64,000 nucleotides of DNA from Metallyticus violacea (lineage: Eukaryota > Arthropoda > Insecta > Mantodea > Metallyticidae): assembly GCA_030762175.1 (NCBI GenBank), contig CM060830.1, forward strand, positions 50,181,001 to 50,245,000, given 5' to 3'. A model generated the notes under the pieces. That model was not told the origin of the DNA, did not search any database, and saw nothing but the letters and a program-made list of their open reading frames with translations. Numbering within the stretch: position 1 is the first letter of the stretch; every line of letters starts with the position of its first letter. This document shows, one piece after another, positions 11,729 to 22,400 of this stretch. The position numbers were made by a program, and so were the translations under genes.

Positions 11729-13046
11729 GTTAGGTTATGATATGTCAAAAAGTAACCTTAATAAAGCTTTACTCATATAGAATATACATTGGGATTGAAA
11801 ATGTTTTTTTTTTTCAACATAGTCTCCATCATATTCATTGCAAGCATTCCAGCATTTCACTAATACCTGAATTCCACAAGAAAAATATTCTGTGGCTGAC
11901 TCCTTAACCACCCATGCATCGAGTCTTTCACTCATCAGTGCCAAACTTCTTGCCCTCTAGTGTCTCTTTCAGTGGTCCAAAATTAGGATAATTGGAAAGT
12001 GACAGGCCAGTAAATAAGTAGAAAGTGGTATATACTCAAAATGAAGATCTGCAATTGTTTGTGCCCTTGCATGAGTTGTGTGAGGTCCTCCATTATCATG
12101 TGTAAGAATAGACCAGCAGAGCAAACCTCAACATTTCAACCTGATTGCAGGCTTCAAAATTTTCTCAAGCAGATCATAATATGACTCACTGTTAACATTG
12201 CATACTCTGGGCATGTAATGTTCCATGAATGAATCTTTAGAGCCCCAGAAGAGCATGGGCATCACTATACTGCTGACACAGCTGTAAGGAACCTTTTTGG
12301 TTTTGGTGATGGTGAAAGCTGCCACTCTTTGCTGACTCACTTGGTCTCTGGCTGGAAGTAGTGGACGCAATATTATTCACCAGTGACTATATGTTTTAGG
12401 AAACCATCTCCTTTGACTTCATGTCATCATAGTAGTGTTTCACAAACACCCACATGATGTTCTTTCAGTTCAGAGGTGAGTTGTTTTGGTACATCTAGCA
12501 GTACTACAGTACTAAAGTCCTGTACAGTACAGTACAGGACTTTGCAGTATTACAGAATGTTGTGGATAATGTCGTGCACAGAGCCATGACTTCATTCTAT
12601 AGGTATCTCATTCATTGATACCAGCCGATTGTCTTGTATCACTTGATCTACTACAGCATAAGTGTCTGGTGTAATTGCAATACATGACTGACCAGAGTGA
12701 GCTGCTTCGATCAAAGTTGACACTCCACTTTTAAATTTTTTATGCCACTCATAGACCTGCTGAAGTAACACACATGAATCTATCTATATATTGCCTCTAT
12801 ATTCTTCTATGAATATCTATTGGTTTCTCGCAAAATTGCTCACTGCTCCTCATTCATGCATGTTTCCAAAGGGGCTGCCATCTTGTTATGGTTGCTGACA
12901 CCACATTTCTCAAAATGCTATGCTTGCTTGTTCCACCAGCAGAAGTGTATATGTAGATATCAGCTATTTACATATGTTGTACAGCACTCTACATTATTCC
13001 AAATTTTGATTGCTAAATTAAGGTTACATTCTGACTCAATCTTATA
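11729..13046 (-). mobile_element. Mariner element, minus strand, decayed
   Basis: Both ends, read inward, share a 'gtaaccttaat' block (left about 11751, right about 13027 in reverse complement), giving an element of about 1.3 kb, the usual size. On the minus strand the frames carry SQQRVAAFTITKTKK, a DNGGPHTTHA block matching DNARPHTA, and near the C-terminus SCGIQVLVKCWNACNE..GDYVEK, matching the usual mariner C-terminal stretch. Stops and shifts throughout show it is dead. Exact termini are uncertain by a few bases. Confidence 0.78.
12514..12543. repeat. Short palindrome inside the mariner relic
   Basis: Arms aaagtcctgtac (12514-12525) and gtacaggacttt (12532-12543) are perfect inverted repeats around a 6-base centre. 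It probably arose from local duplication. Confidence 0.7.
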
Positions 13047-13984
13047 GTTGAAAGAAGTGAACCAAAAAAATATTAATTGGCCTACAATTGCATATTATAA
13101 AAGAAATTCAAAACACAATACATCCTTGGTAACACAACATGACTTGGAGACTAAAAATCAAAATATTAAGAGGAGCAAATATTTCAGATGAGGTTTCCTT
13201 ATGATCATGACTTTTAAGGCTGGACCAGGATTTTTCTTTTTAATATTGTTTAATGCACATGTTTCATTCTACATCATGTTGCACACTTACAAAACACATA
13301 CGTAGAATATGCATCAAATAAGAAAACACATATTTTTTTAATTTCCATCATTTCAAATTATTTGTTTAGTTATGCTGTTTGAAATCACACAAACTACACA
13401 CACACTGTAATATGAAATCACTTGATAAAGTCTATATATGTGTAGGTATAGAGTTGAGATTTGGGATTTGTTACACTTATAAGGTTAAATACATAACTTT
13501 TTACTGCTTTAGGCCTATCAGTAATAAATTTAAAATTTGACCTGGTTTTTAGTGACATTTTTTTCAAAACAAAAAATGAGCATGAACCCAATGAGTTAAA
13601 AATCCTGAAACAATGTGGTCATGTTCCTTGATGTATTATCTGTACACTAATACATTGAAAATTGTGGTATCTGTATAATTACATCTACAACAAATTATTT
13701 TATGAAGGCATGCACATGCTCACAATCCCTGGGCTAAGGTACCATTGCAAGAAACAAGTTGTTGAAAGTTTTAGGAAATCCCATTTCATGTAATACTTTG
13801 TAATGCCATTACACAAAAAAATATGGAGTTGTTCATTAAAAGACTAATACTTAAAGAAATGGTAAAACATCCTATAATTAAGATAGTGTGATTGAGTTGA
13901 ACTATATTACATGTCGACTGTAACAGTTGACGGGTAGCTAATGATGCAAACAAAGGGTTTGTGAAAATGTATATTATATACAAG
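13047..13984. other. Intergenic, nothing recognised
   Basis: AT-rich sequence without supported genes. A degenerate SINE-1-tail-like block ('attgtttaatgcacatgttt') near 13245 is too short to call. Confidence 0.45.
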
Positions 13985-14090
13985 TGAAGCAATAAGAGCG
14001 TGTAGTTCGACTCAATCATACAATGATCTAATTATATGATTAACTTCACTGTACAAGTTCCAATTAACATTTCTAGTAAACATCCTGTAA
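13985..14090 (+). repeat. PLE terminal-repeat fragment
   Basis: This stretch aligns with 35612-35705. Shared blocks are 'gtgtagttc', 'aatcatacaat' and 'cttcactg.gcaagttccaatt'. The 35.5-kb copy is one arm of a fold-back hairpin, so this is a solitary arm of the same repeat. Its assignment to PLEs follows from the related arms around the element at 15.4-16.0 kb and is an inference. Confidence 0.55.
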
Positions 14091-14713
14091 ATTTATTTTA
14101 CCAAGTTGCTACCTTACCTGGTACAGGAGCCTTCCATAATGCTGCTAGTTTATACTAGTTTTTATCACTTATTGGCAATAAACATATCCAAAGGACATAT
14201 TGTTGATAAGAAATAATTAGTAAGGGTTTGAATTCCATGAGATAAGACTTGTACAACATGAGTGATGATAGAGATCGTGTAATATATAACAAATGTTTCA
14301 ATCCACTCCATTAATTGTTTTAAAAAAGTACACTAAGATGTGTAGGTCGCAAAATACTGTAAAATACATTTTGTGGAATCTTCAGATGTACAAATATGTT
14401 ATTCATGCCATAAAAAGTTCAACTTCTGCATAGGTTAACTAGAAATGTGAACCCAATAGTTCTTGCGGCAGCAAACATAGATCAAATGGAAACGATGAAA
14501 GCGAAGAAGTGACAATCCCAATACTACTTCAGGTAGTTCTATGAATGTGCAATCATTAGTAATATTGAGAATGTAAATAAGAGCTTAGCATCATTAGGAG
14601 AATTTACTATCAATAAAAAAAATATGACAAAAACAATACCCTCAAGAAAAGTTTCAGAAAATGAAAAGAAAAAATTTCATGTTGAAGATGATGCATCAGA
14701 CTCACTGAAAAGT
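14091..14713. other. Intergenic, possibly decayed coding sequence
   Basis: Sequence from about 14470 reads in places as charged peptide (Lys/Glu/Asp-rich) leading into the 87-bp repeats, so it may be the 5' part of the relic at 14714-17160. No motif supports this directly. Confidence 0.35.
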
Positions 14714-15060
14714 CAGACAATGATAATATTATTAGCAAACTGATTGAATTCTTTCTTACGAGGACAAGGCTGTAAATATTAAAAATTTTACAAAATCAGA
14801 CAATGATAATATTATTAGCAAACTGATTGAATCCTTTCTCACAACAGAGAACAAGACTGTAAATATTAAAAATTTTAAAAAATCAAACAATGATAATATT
14901 ATTAGTAAACTGATTGAATCCTTTCACACAACAGAGGACAAGACTATAAATATTAAAAAATTTAAAAAGTGAGACAATGGTGATAATATTACCAAATTGA
15001 TTGAATCCTTTCACAAAACAGATGTCAAGACTGTAAATATTAAAAAATTTAACAATTTTT
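14714..15060 (+). repeat. 87-bp tandem repeat, four units, coding periodicity
   Basis: Four units start with 'caatgataat' or close variants at 14718, 14801, 14888 and 14975, spaced 83, 87 and 87 bp. Eighty-seven is 29 codons, and units 2-4 translate alike around IISKLIESF and a later VNIKNFKK. The 83-bp spacing shows a 4-bp loss in unit 1. The unit length and kept reading sense suggest the array was once part of a protein with repeated segments, perhaps the relic that follows. Confidence 0.8.
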
Positions 15061-15422
15061 TATAAAGTTAGTCCTAAAATAAAATTAAGCACTTAAAAAA
15101 AAAAAAAAAAAACTGGCTAAAGAAAGCAAATTTTATCCTCTCTTGGTAATGAACTTTGTAAATTTCTAGAACTGTCAATACTGGCAAAGGTATTGAAGTT
15201 CTACAAATATGGGTAAATTAGCAGGAAAAAGAATTCTATTTGTGGAAAGAAGAGGGTCAAAAATTTCAAATGCAGAAAAGATTAATTTTGTGTAAGTTTG
15301 AGGAAATGTACAGGTGTTTCAAGAACACATATCCAATGGTAAAAATAAGTTTTTCAAAGTTTTCTGAACTGAGACCAAAAGAATCTATTCTGCCAGGGGC
15401 TAATGAAACACATTATATTTGT

Positions 15423-16035
15423 CAAAATTTTTTAAAAATTGTAAATCTTTAAAAAAAGTTTTCATATGGAACTAACACAGTGAAGCTCATGTGAATTGAA
15501 TCTGTCGTCTTAACACTCTTCATGCTTCACTAACCTTAAATATATACGGAACTCCAAAGGAGAAAAAATCAGGAATTTACAAGATTTCATGTGCTGAATG
15601 TGATAAGATCTACATAGGAAAAACCAAGAGGAATGTGGGGATACGTCTTAAAGAACATATGAGGAATTTAAAATACAAACAAATAGAAAAATCAGCGGTG
15701 GCATATCACTTTTGGACCGAAAATCATGATATAAAGAAAAAGGTTGAATTATTGAGAGCTGTACATGGACCAGAGAACTGGATATTTGGGAAAAGATTTA
15801 CATCTACAAACATAAGGATCATTTGATGAATTTTGACATTCCGAAAGAAGAAAATATAAATTTTAAGTTCATAAAAGTTTCACCAGAGCAGAACATTGCT
15901 TCTGATACTACGCAACAATAACCATTCACACCAGTCGTCCACGGCCGAAGATGGAGATAACATATCTTTGAAACCGGTTCCGTATATATTTAAGGTTAGT
16001 GAAGCATGAAGAGTGTTAAGACGACAGATTCAATT
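15423..16035 (+). mobile_element. Small Penelope-like element with 14-bp target duplication and inverted ends
   Basis: The perfect 14-bp repeat cacattatatttgt flanks it at 15409-15422 and 16036-16049. Inside are inverted arms at 15489-15553 and 15977-16040 (about 64 bp, near-identical). Between them a frame at 15566-15826 encodes a GIY-YIG nuclease: GIYKISC..CDKIYIGKTKRN followed by IRLKEHMRNLKYKQIEKSA and AYHFW. That is the C-terminal endonuclease of PLEs. No reverse transcriptase remains, so the copy is 5' truncated. A hammerhead-like motif lies where the right arm begins. Confidence 0.85.
15941..15990 (+). ncRNA. Hammerhead ribozyme-like motif (type I), PLE 15.4 kb
   Basis: Box 1 is CCGAAGA at 15945-15951 (canonical CUGANGA with U4 changed to C). 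One extra U (15952) follows, then stem II GGAGAT/ATCTTT (15953-15958 with 15964-15969, two G-U pairs) and loop AACAT. Box 2 GAAA is 15970-15973. Stem III is ACC/GGT (15973-15978), itself palindromic. The expected cut is after T15979. Stem I pairs ACGG (15941-15944) with CCGT (15980-15983). All three helices form by hand pairing; the U4 change probably weakens or abolishes cleavage in this copy. Confidence 0.65.
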
Positions 16036-17599
16036 CACATTATATTTGTGTTTGTGCTCATCACAAAAATGAAATGTAAGATTACTTGTAGACATGCTAA
16101 CTGTATTTCTAATATAGTTATCAATAACTTTAAAGGGGCATTATCACACATTGGCTGTAATCCTTCATCACCTTAGTGTTACCTTTAACAATGTTCAATT
16201 TGTCCACAACCGGATAACATAAACACATCCAAAACTGTTTGATGCTAACATTATTGCACAGGTAACATTAAAACAATGAGATAGAGCTGACTGCAACATT
16301 TTAGAAGTGCTTCACTCTTATCTGATGACATTTTAGACAAACTGCCAAGCAAACTTCTCTCATCATTGTTTATGTTTTCCACAACAAAAAGAGTTTTTGA
16401 TAGAATGCAAAGAAAATTGACAACTGGAAATTATGTTATAGAAGATTTTTCTGTAAATTGTTCCTTTGTTCTACAAGATTCGGAACAGGGTATGTACTGA
16501 AACAACCATTAAGCCGCAGTATATTTACAAGCAAAATTTGTTACATCTCTGAAATCTTGAAACATGACACAAATTCCTCTCTCTGTCTCTTTCTCTTTAA
16601 AGTAGTCAATCTCTTAAAGGAAGATTTCAACAATATGAAGAAAATTATCTAGCTCAAGTTCACATAGAAAAAGCAATAAAAATCTCCTTATATGAATATA
16701 ATTAGTATTGAATAGCACTTCTTTACATCATCAGATGGTAAAGATTCTTTTGATGGCATTGGAGAAAATCTGAAAAGACCTGCTATTGGAATTAGTCTGC
16801 AATTGAATCAAGATTCTATAACAACATTAAAAAGCTGATTGGACACCAAAAAAAAAAAAAAAACATTACTAATATCTTATTCTTATTTTGTCCCTTGAAT
16901 AAGTACAAAATGCTCTGAAAAGTTGCAGACTCCAATCAGAATCTTAAAACCAATAACTGGCTGATTACACTCTTTCATTCCATTGTCAAAAATATTGAAG
17001 CTTTAGTGAAAAAATTTTCTGCTGCGAAAGATGGTAGACAAATGAAAATATTAAGTGTCATGTATCTGGAGACAGTTGTTTAAAATGCAAAATGCAAAAA
17101 CATTTTGAAGATATTATAATGTATGAATACTGTAGAAACGTTCACAGGATTCTCAAATGGTAATTGTCAACTAAGCATGCAAAAAGTTAAACCTTTGTAG
17201 GTTGCAGCTTGTCCATCACTTTTACAAATTCTAACATGCAATATTTCTAAAACTTATGAGCTTAAGTGGAAATAAGAGTATAAATGTTAATTTATTGTAC
17301 TCACAGAACTAGTTAAAAAAGTAATAATAAATAAATGCAATTTGAGATATGAAGATAAACTTTTTTTCATTTTGTGTGATTTAACATGAAATGACTTATG
17401 TGCTAGCATAAGAACGCAAATTGGCAGGAAACTGGGCAATTCAATACAAACAATACCATGGATAAAATGGAAGTCTACTGCATTACCAAGTTTCTGCACT
17501 GTAAGGCAAATCTGCAAAGCAAATTTATGGTAAAATATTTCCTGTGCATGTCTGTCCTTTATATAAAACTATAAAGCATTGGATACATTTCCAAAAGGG

Positions 17600-18480
17600 A
17601 AACAGTAGTGTTCAAGATGATCAAAGAGCAGCAGGCTGTCCATAACAGATGCAATCATTTTTTCAAAAGTGTAGGTCTTAGTCCTTTAAGACAGGCCATT
17701 AAGTCTGGAATAAGTCATGGGACCATACTAAAGATTCTGCCAGATGGGTTTCCCACCTTCTCTTGCCATTTTGAAAAAGTATTGAGTCCAAGATATCCTG
17801 CAGATACTGGACATTTGTAATGCTGACAAAAATTATTTTTTTCTTAGACTAGTTACTGTGGACAAGTTTAGGGTACATTTCTATGACTCCAAGACTAAGA
17901 ACCAGAGCAAGCAATAGAAACATTTCAGTTTGACACTGACAGAAAATGATTAAGGTGATACACTCTGTGAAAAAAGTCAAGCTTATTGGGATTGCCATGA
18001 GATAATTCTAATCTACTCTCTTCTTAGTGGTTGCACTATCATCTATACAATAAACAAGGTCTCCTCAATAAGATGCAAGAAGAAATCAAGCATGGTTTGG
18101 CCAGAGGTGTTCTATGCAGTTCATGATACCATTGTCCTTGCCAGACAGTGTGGGTATGAAATCTTGTCCCATCCACCTTACTCACTGGATTTAGCAATGA
18201 GTGATGCTTCTTCTTGTTTCCAAATATGAAAAATCCACTTTATGGATGTCATTTTTTGAACAATCAGGATCTGATAAGTGAATTGGAAACTTGGTTTGTG
18301 ACCCAGAGTGCAGAGTTCTACAATCAAGGCAACAGGAAAGTGATAGAAAGATGGGAAAAGTGTATTGCCTTGTGAGTAGTGTAGTGTAGTGAAAAGAGAA
18401 GGATTAATGTTCACATAAATTATCAGGTACATGCTTTGATTCCTTCATTATGAAGTTCAAAACTTTTCAACTGGCCCTCA
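17600..18480 (+). mobile_element. Mariner relic, plus strand
   Basis: Degenerate transposase: a frame at 17608-17820 covers a helix-turn-helix-like stretch. Later frames carry a WHHY-like YDSKTKNQSKQ block, YEILSHPPYSLDLAMSDA (the [11 protein letters not shown] motif) and the usual C-terminal end near 18360. The right end 'aactggccctca' is followed by TA (18481-18482). No matching left end was found, so the copy is 5' incomplete. Confidence 0.65.
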
Positions 18481-18482
18481 TA

Positions 18483-18695
18483 TAGCCAACATATACATCA
18501 ATGCTGCAAATCCAGAGGTTCTGGTTCAATCTCATAAGGTCAATTTCCTGGGTAAGATTTTTTCAAATTTTTCCTTATCCAGGTAAATGCCAGGTAACTT
18601 TAAGTATTACAGGCTTCAGGTCAATTACACATTTATTTCAGCAAACATTCATTCATTCGTAAGCTATTCCAATTTCATACAATGAATACACGTGG
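18483..18695. other. Short intergenic stretch downstream of CWC27
   Basis: Contains a possible tRNA-like SINE head near 18500-18560 ('ccagaggttctggttcaatc') without a body. A TTTATT (AATAAA on the minus strand) near 18633 is a candidate CWC27 polyadenylation signal, about 600 bases past the stop and beyond the purine tract. Confidence 0.35.
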
Positions 18696-18940
18696 AAGAA
18701 GAAGAAGAAGAAGAAGAAGAAGAAGAAGAAGAACAACAACAACAAGGGGAGGAGGAGGAGAAGGAGGAGGAGGAGGAGGAGGAGGAGGAGGAGGAGAAGG
18801 AGGAGGAGAAGGAGGAGGAGAAGGAGGAGAAGGAGAAGGAGGAGGAGGAGGAGGAGGAGGAGGAGGAGGAGAAGGAGAAGGAGAAGGAGAAGGAGAAGGA
18901 GAAGGAGAAGAAGAAGAAGAAGAAGAAGAAGAAGAAGAAG

Positions 18941-18970
<30 letters not shown>
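18696..18970. repeat. Polypurine tract, (GAA)n and (GGA)n, about 275 bp
   Basis: Almost uninterrupted purines on the plus strand: GAA repeats, a short ACA patch near 18733-18743, GGA repeats with GAAGGA mixtures, and a final (GAA)n. CWC27 is transcribed from the other strand, so its 3' flank would read as polypyrimidine. Long GAA/TTC mirror-like tracts can form triplex DNA. The 100-codon frames here in all phases are artefacts of the repeat. Confidence 0.95.
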
Positions 18971-18971
<1 letters not shown>

Positions 18972-19244
18972 TGCCACTGGTTAGTGGTTGATACAAGCTT
19001 AAGGCTAGTTCTTCCATTTTGTACTATTAAAACAATTAATTTGTATGTGTTTTTAGTATATACATTATAAAGTAACCAACAGTAAATCTGATATCATGTG
19101 AAGCTTATGCTTATCCCTAATGCTTCCAGCTTGTAGCATTTCTCAATGATATGGGCTGGTGTCTTGTCACCAGAGCACTTGTTGGAATAGAATCCTAGCT
19201 CTATCCGAAAAATGTTGAATTAAAAACTGATTACAAAGATTTCA

Positions 19245-19407
19245 TTATCGTCGGGCTTTGTTTTTTAGTTGATCTCTGCTGGCCTCTCTTCTTCGCTTGT
19301 TAATGGGATTGCGAGGGTCATATATCTCAAACCAATCATCATTCTTTGTGCTTGCATCCTTAGCAAGCACTGGAATACTGCTCTCAAAGTGAAGCTTATG
19401 CGCTAAC
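19245..19407 (-). CDS. CWC27: CWC27 coding exon 9 and stop (residues 442-495)
   Basis: Acceptor ATTTCAG. Encodes [30 protein letters not shown] and the basic C-terminus [18 protein letters not shown], then TAA (19247-19245) and a second stop TGA directly after. The [16 protein letters not shown] end is diagnostic for CWC27. Confidence 0.95.
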
Positions 19408-22400
19408 CTGAAATGGGTAACAAAGTTTTATATTATTCTAACTTTTTAATAATTTAATTGTACTAAAAGAAAACTGAATCATAGTAACAAAATGTAAACA
19501 GAAACTTATAAATTTACTAAGAAAATTAACCAGAATAAAGTTCTATGTAAAAATGGCAATCTCATCCCAGTGTTACCATAACAAATGTCATTTGCATTCT
19601 AACAACCAAAGTTCATATTAATATACAGAGAGCAGCAATTAAATTTTTATGGGGGGAAGAAAAGTTTCACAAAATTATGTTCTTAATTATCTAGTGAGTC
19701 AATTTGATAATTGGTTCGACACAAAATTAAATGTTATATTCACAAAATTAGTTAATATTATTGGAATTAAGAGGAATAATGTGTTGTTGATTTAATGTGG
19801 CAGATTTTCAACCATATCGATTTTTATTTATTCAGTCTATCTACTTAACACATTTACTTGTTTACTAATTCCCCAAAATATTATGAACATTTTCATTTGA
19901 CAATTTTCACAGAGATGCCCCTTTAAAATAATACCCAACAATGATTGTGCTTCATAGCAGTTAGACTTTAATACAGCAGAACCTCTATCAATCCTGATGA
20001 AAAAGTTGTGGTCTAGTGGTAACCATACTTGCCTCACAGACCCAAGATCACCGGTTTAATCCCAGCCAGGGTTGATTGATTTTTTTTCTGGCATAAAAAT
20101 CCAAAGTTCACTTCCTTCAAAAGAAAAGTAAATTCATGGATTCCATGTCATAGATATATGGAATGTAAAAGAACCCCAAGCCTGAAAGAAGAGGCCTCTG
20201 AGCAAAATGTATCAGCTGATTCATATCCTGAATTGAATGGGATGCTGATGACCTGAGATGTTAAAGAGCATCCATAAATAAACAAATTAAAAAAAAGAAT
20301 CCTAAGTGGAGAGGAGGCATGGTTAACTGAAAAATATGGATAATCTGTACAATTAGTTTTCTTATCTTATATTTGCATACTTTTTAAAAAGCTGTCAGCT
20401 TTTTCTGAACTTTTCTACCAATAATCTTTTTTCTGATATCCATTCTAATTCTACAAAGTAAAACAAGTCCAAGAGAGAAGTGTAATCTTCTAGCTCCAAA
20501 AACTGAATGAGGGTCTCTGCTGATTCCAGAGCCATTTTTAATGAGGACATACGATTTCAACACTATTTCTTCTCTACCAATGCCATTACCATCTGTGTCC
20601 CTCACAAATGTAGCCTCACATGCAAAGCTGGCAATTAGCAAATGCTATGTCAAAATTTGAAACACTGTAACCACCCAGGAGACATAGAATATGGTGTAGT
20701 ATTATTAAATTGTTTGTGTAACTTTCACTTCATTTCTGCAGAAACCATTTAATTAATGTATTCAGTATCTTAAAATGAGACAGTTGGTACTGGTGGTGTA
20801 GTGGTAACCATACTTGCCTTCTAAACCCAAGATCGTGGGTTCAAACCTGGCCAGGATCGATGGATTTTTTTCGGGTGTAAAAATCCTAAGTATGGCTTCC
20901 TTCAGAAGGGAAGTAAAGCCGTGGGTCTCGTGTCGTACTTTTATGGCACGCAAAAGAACCTTAAGCCTGAAAAAACAGGCCTCTGAGCAAAATTTGTCGG
21001 CCGTTTCACGCCCTGATTTGAATGGGATGCTGATGATCTGAGATGTTAAAGAGCATCCATAAATAAAACAAACCAAATTAAAACCAGACTACTTCCTGTT
21101 TTTTTCTTTCTGTAGTCAATGGAGACTTTGGGAACATGAAGTAAACTGCAATAGACTGGTTTTAACGCTATCCCATACTCTTGTAACCCTAACACCAAAT
21201 TCATTGACTAACTTAACCACCATTTCACCATTATAAATCCTTCTAAACTTTTTACCATTACTTCTGTATCCAAAACTTTACATTTTTTCTTAATTGACGA
21301 TGATCATATCAAGGGGAAAAACTTCCCCACAAAGTGAAAAACTGGCTTACAAGCTTCAGAGTTACTCTATTAAGAATAGCCAAAGTGATGAAAGAAGGGT
21401 TTATTTGTATATGCTTTCTGAGTTTACTGTTATGCATTAGGCTTGAACTAGTAGGTAGGTCCCTTGTTAGTCGCTTAATATTGAAGCACAAAATACAATT
21501 TCAATGAGGTTATCACAATTAATAATGGAAAAAATTAATGAACTAGAAGATCATTTGATAATCTGAAGATTGGTTAAATGAAGAAGTGGATAATTGAGGC
21601 TCTGCTGCAGTACCATTATCACAAGATGCTATCATGCATGATGATGGACACAATGAAAAAAATGACAGCTTGGATGGCACTAGCAAAAAGCTGACAATTA
21701 TCTGCATAAAAACATAGTATGTACCATTCATCACCATTGAGATCCTCTTTTTCTGCATCACTAGTTTCTTGGGATGCTTCTGTTGTACTTGGATCCTGAA
21801 TTTTTTCCTTTGCAGAAGCCAATTTCTTTTGAAATTTGGCCAAGAGTTGCAATGTGAAATCTTGCCGAGATGCACCTAAAAATTATGATTTTATAATTAA
21901 TTGAAGAAATTATGTCATCACTTGTACATTAACTATTACCAATCATTTCTTCACAATCTTTTGCTAGTGATTATGAAGAACACATTTACATTTATAGTCT
22001 GACACCACAGAGTATGAACAAAGTTGGCCTTTGGTTTGAGTTAATGTCTTACACATCCTTCGTTCTGTCACAGCTGCTTACTGGGAAAGTGCAGCCACCA
22101 TAACTGGAAGATGGTGTCACCTCATGTACAGCAGTATTTTTATTTTTAGTTAAAGCATAAAATTACACTGTATTTAAAACTGAAAATTATAAGCATTAAC
22201 CTTTGTTATAAGAAATGTTGAAAATGGTGCCCCTCAGTGTCAATAATTCTGGCATGTGTGTGGGAAATTCCCATATTTCAACTTTTCTTTTGTAAAAACA
22301 TGGAAATTTCAAACATGTTTCTTGTCACTGAGAGATCCTATCTGTCGTAACATTATAAAAAGTTTACAAACATTTTCTCTACCCCAGAATATGATTAAAA

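Larger units (their letters stand above)
15240..17160 (+). pseudogene. Relic of a transposon-type protein, split by a PLE
   Basis: The stretch before the PLE reads FSKFSELRPKESILPGANE then THYIC. After the PLE it resumes with THYICVCAHHKN, then EDFSVNCSFVLQDSEQG. These blocks resemble a widespread, poorly characterised protein family of animal mobile elements with FSKF.ELRPK, a CVC..H.N motif and an SADFSENYSFVLQDE-like acidic block. Weaker matches follow (LKHDTN, HFFTSSDGKDSFDGIG-like) before decay near 17160. Many stops and shifts. The family name is from memory of the motifs; I cannot give a function beyond a likely transposase or accessory protein. Confidence 0.55.

Noticed and set aside
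14690..15060. CRISPR-like array
   Set aside because: The units are contiguous 87-bp repeats without spacers in an animal genome.
18664..19017. Open frames of about 100 codons in all phases (poly-Glu/Arg/Gly/Lys, poly-Ser/Pro)
   Set aside because: They are translations of the purine-only repeat and would appear in any such tract.
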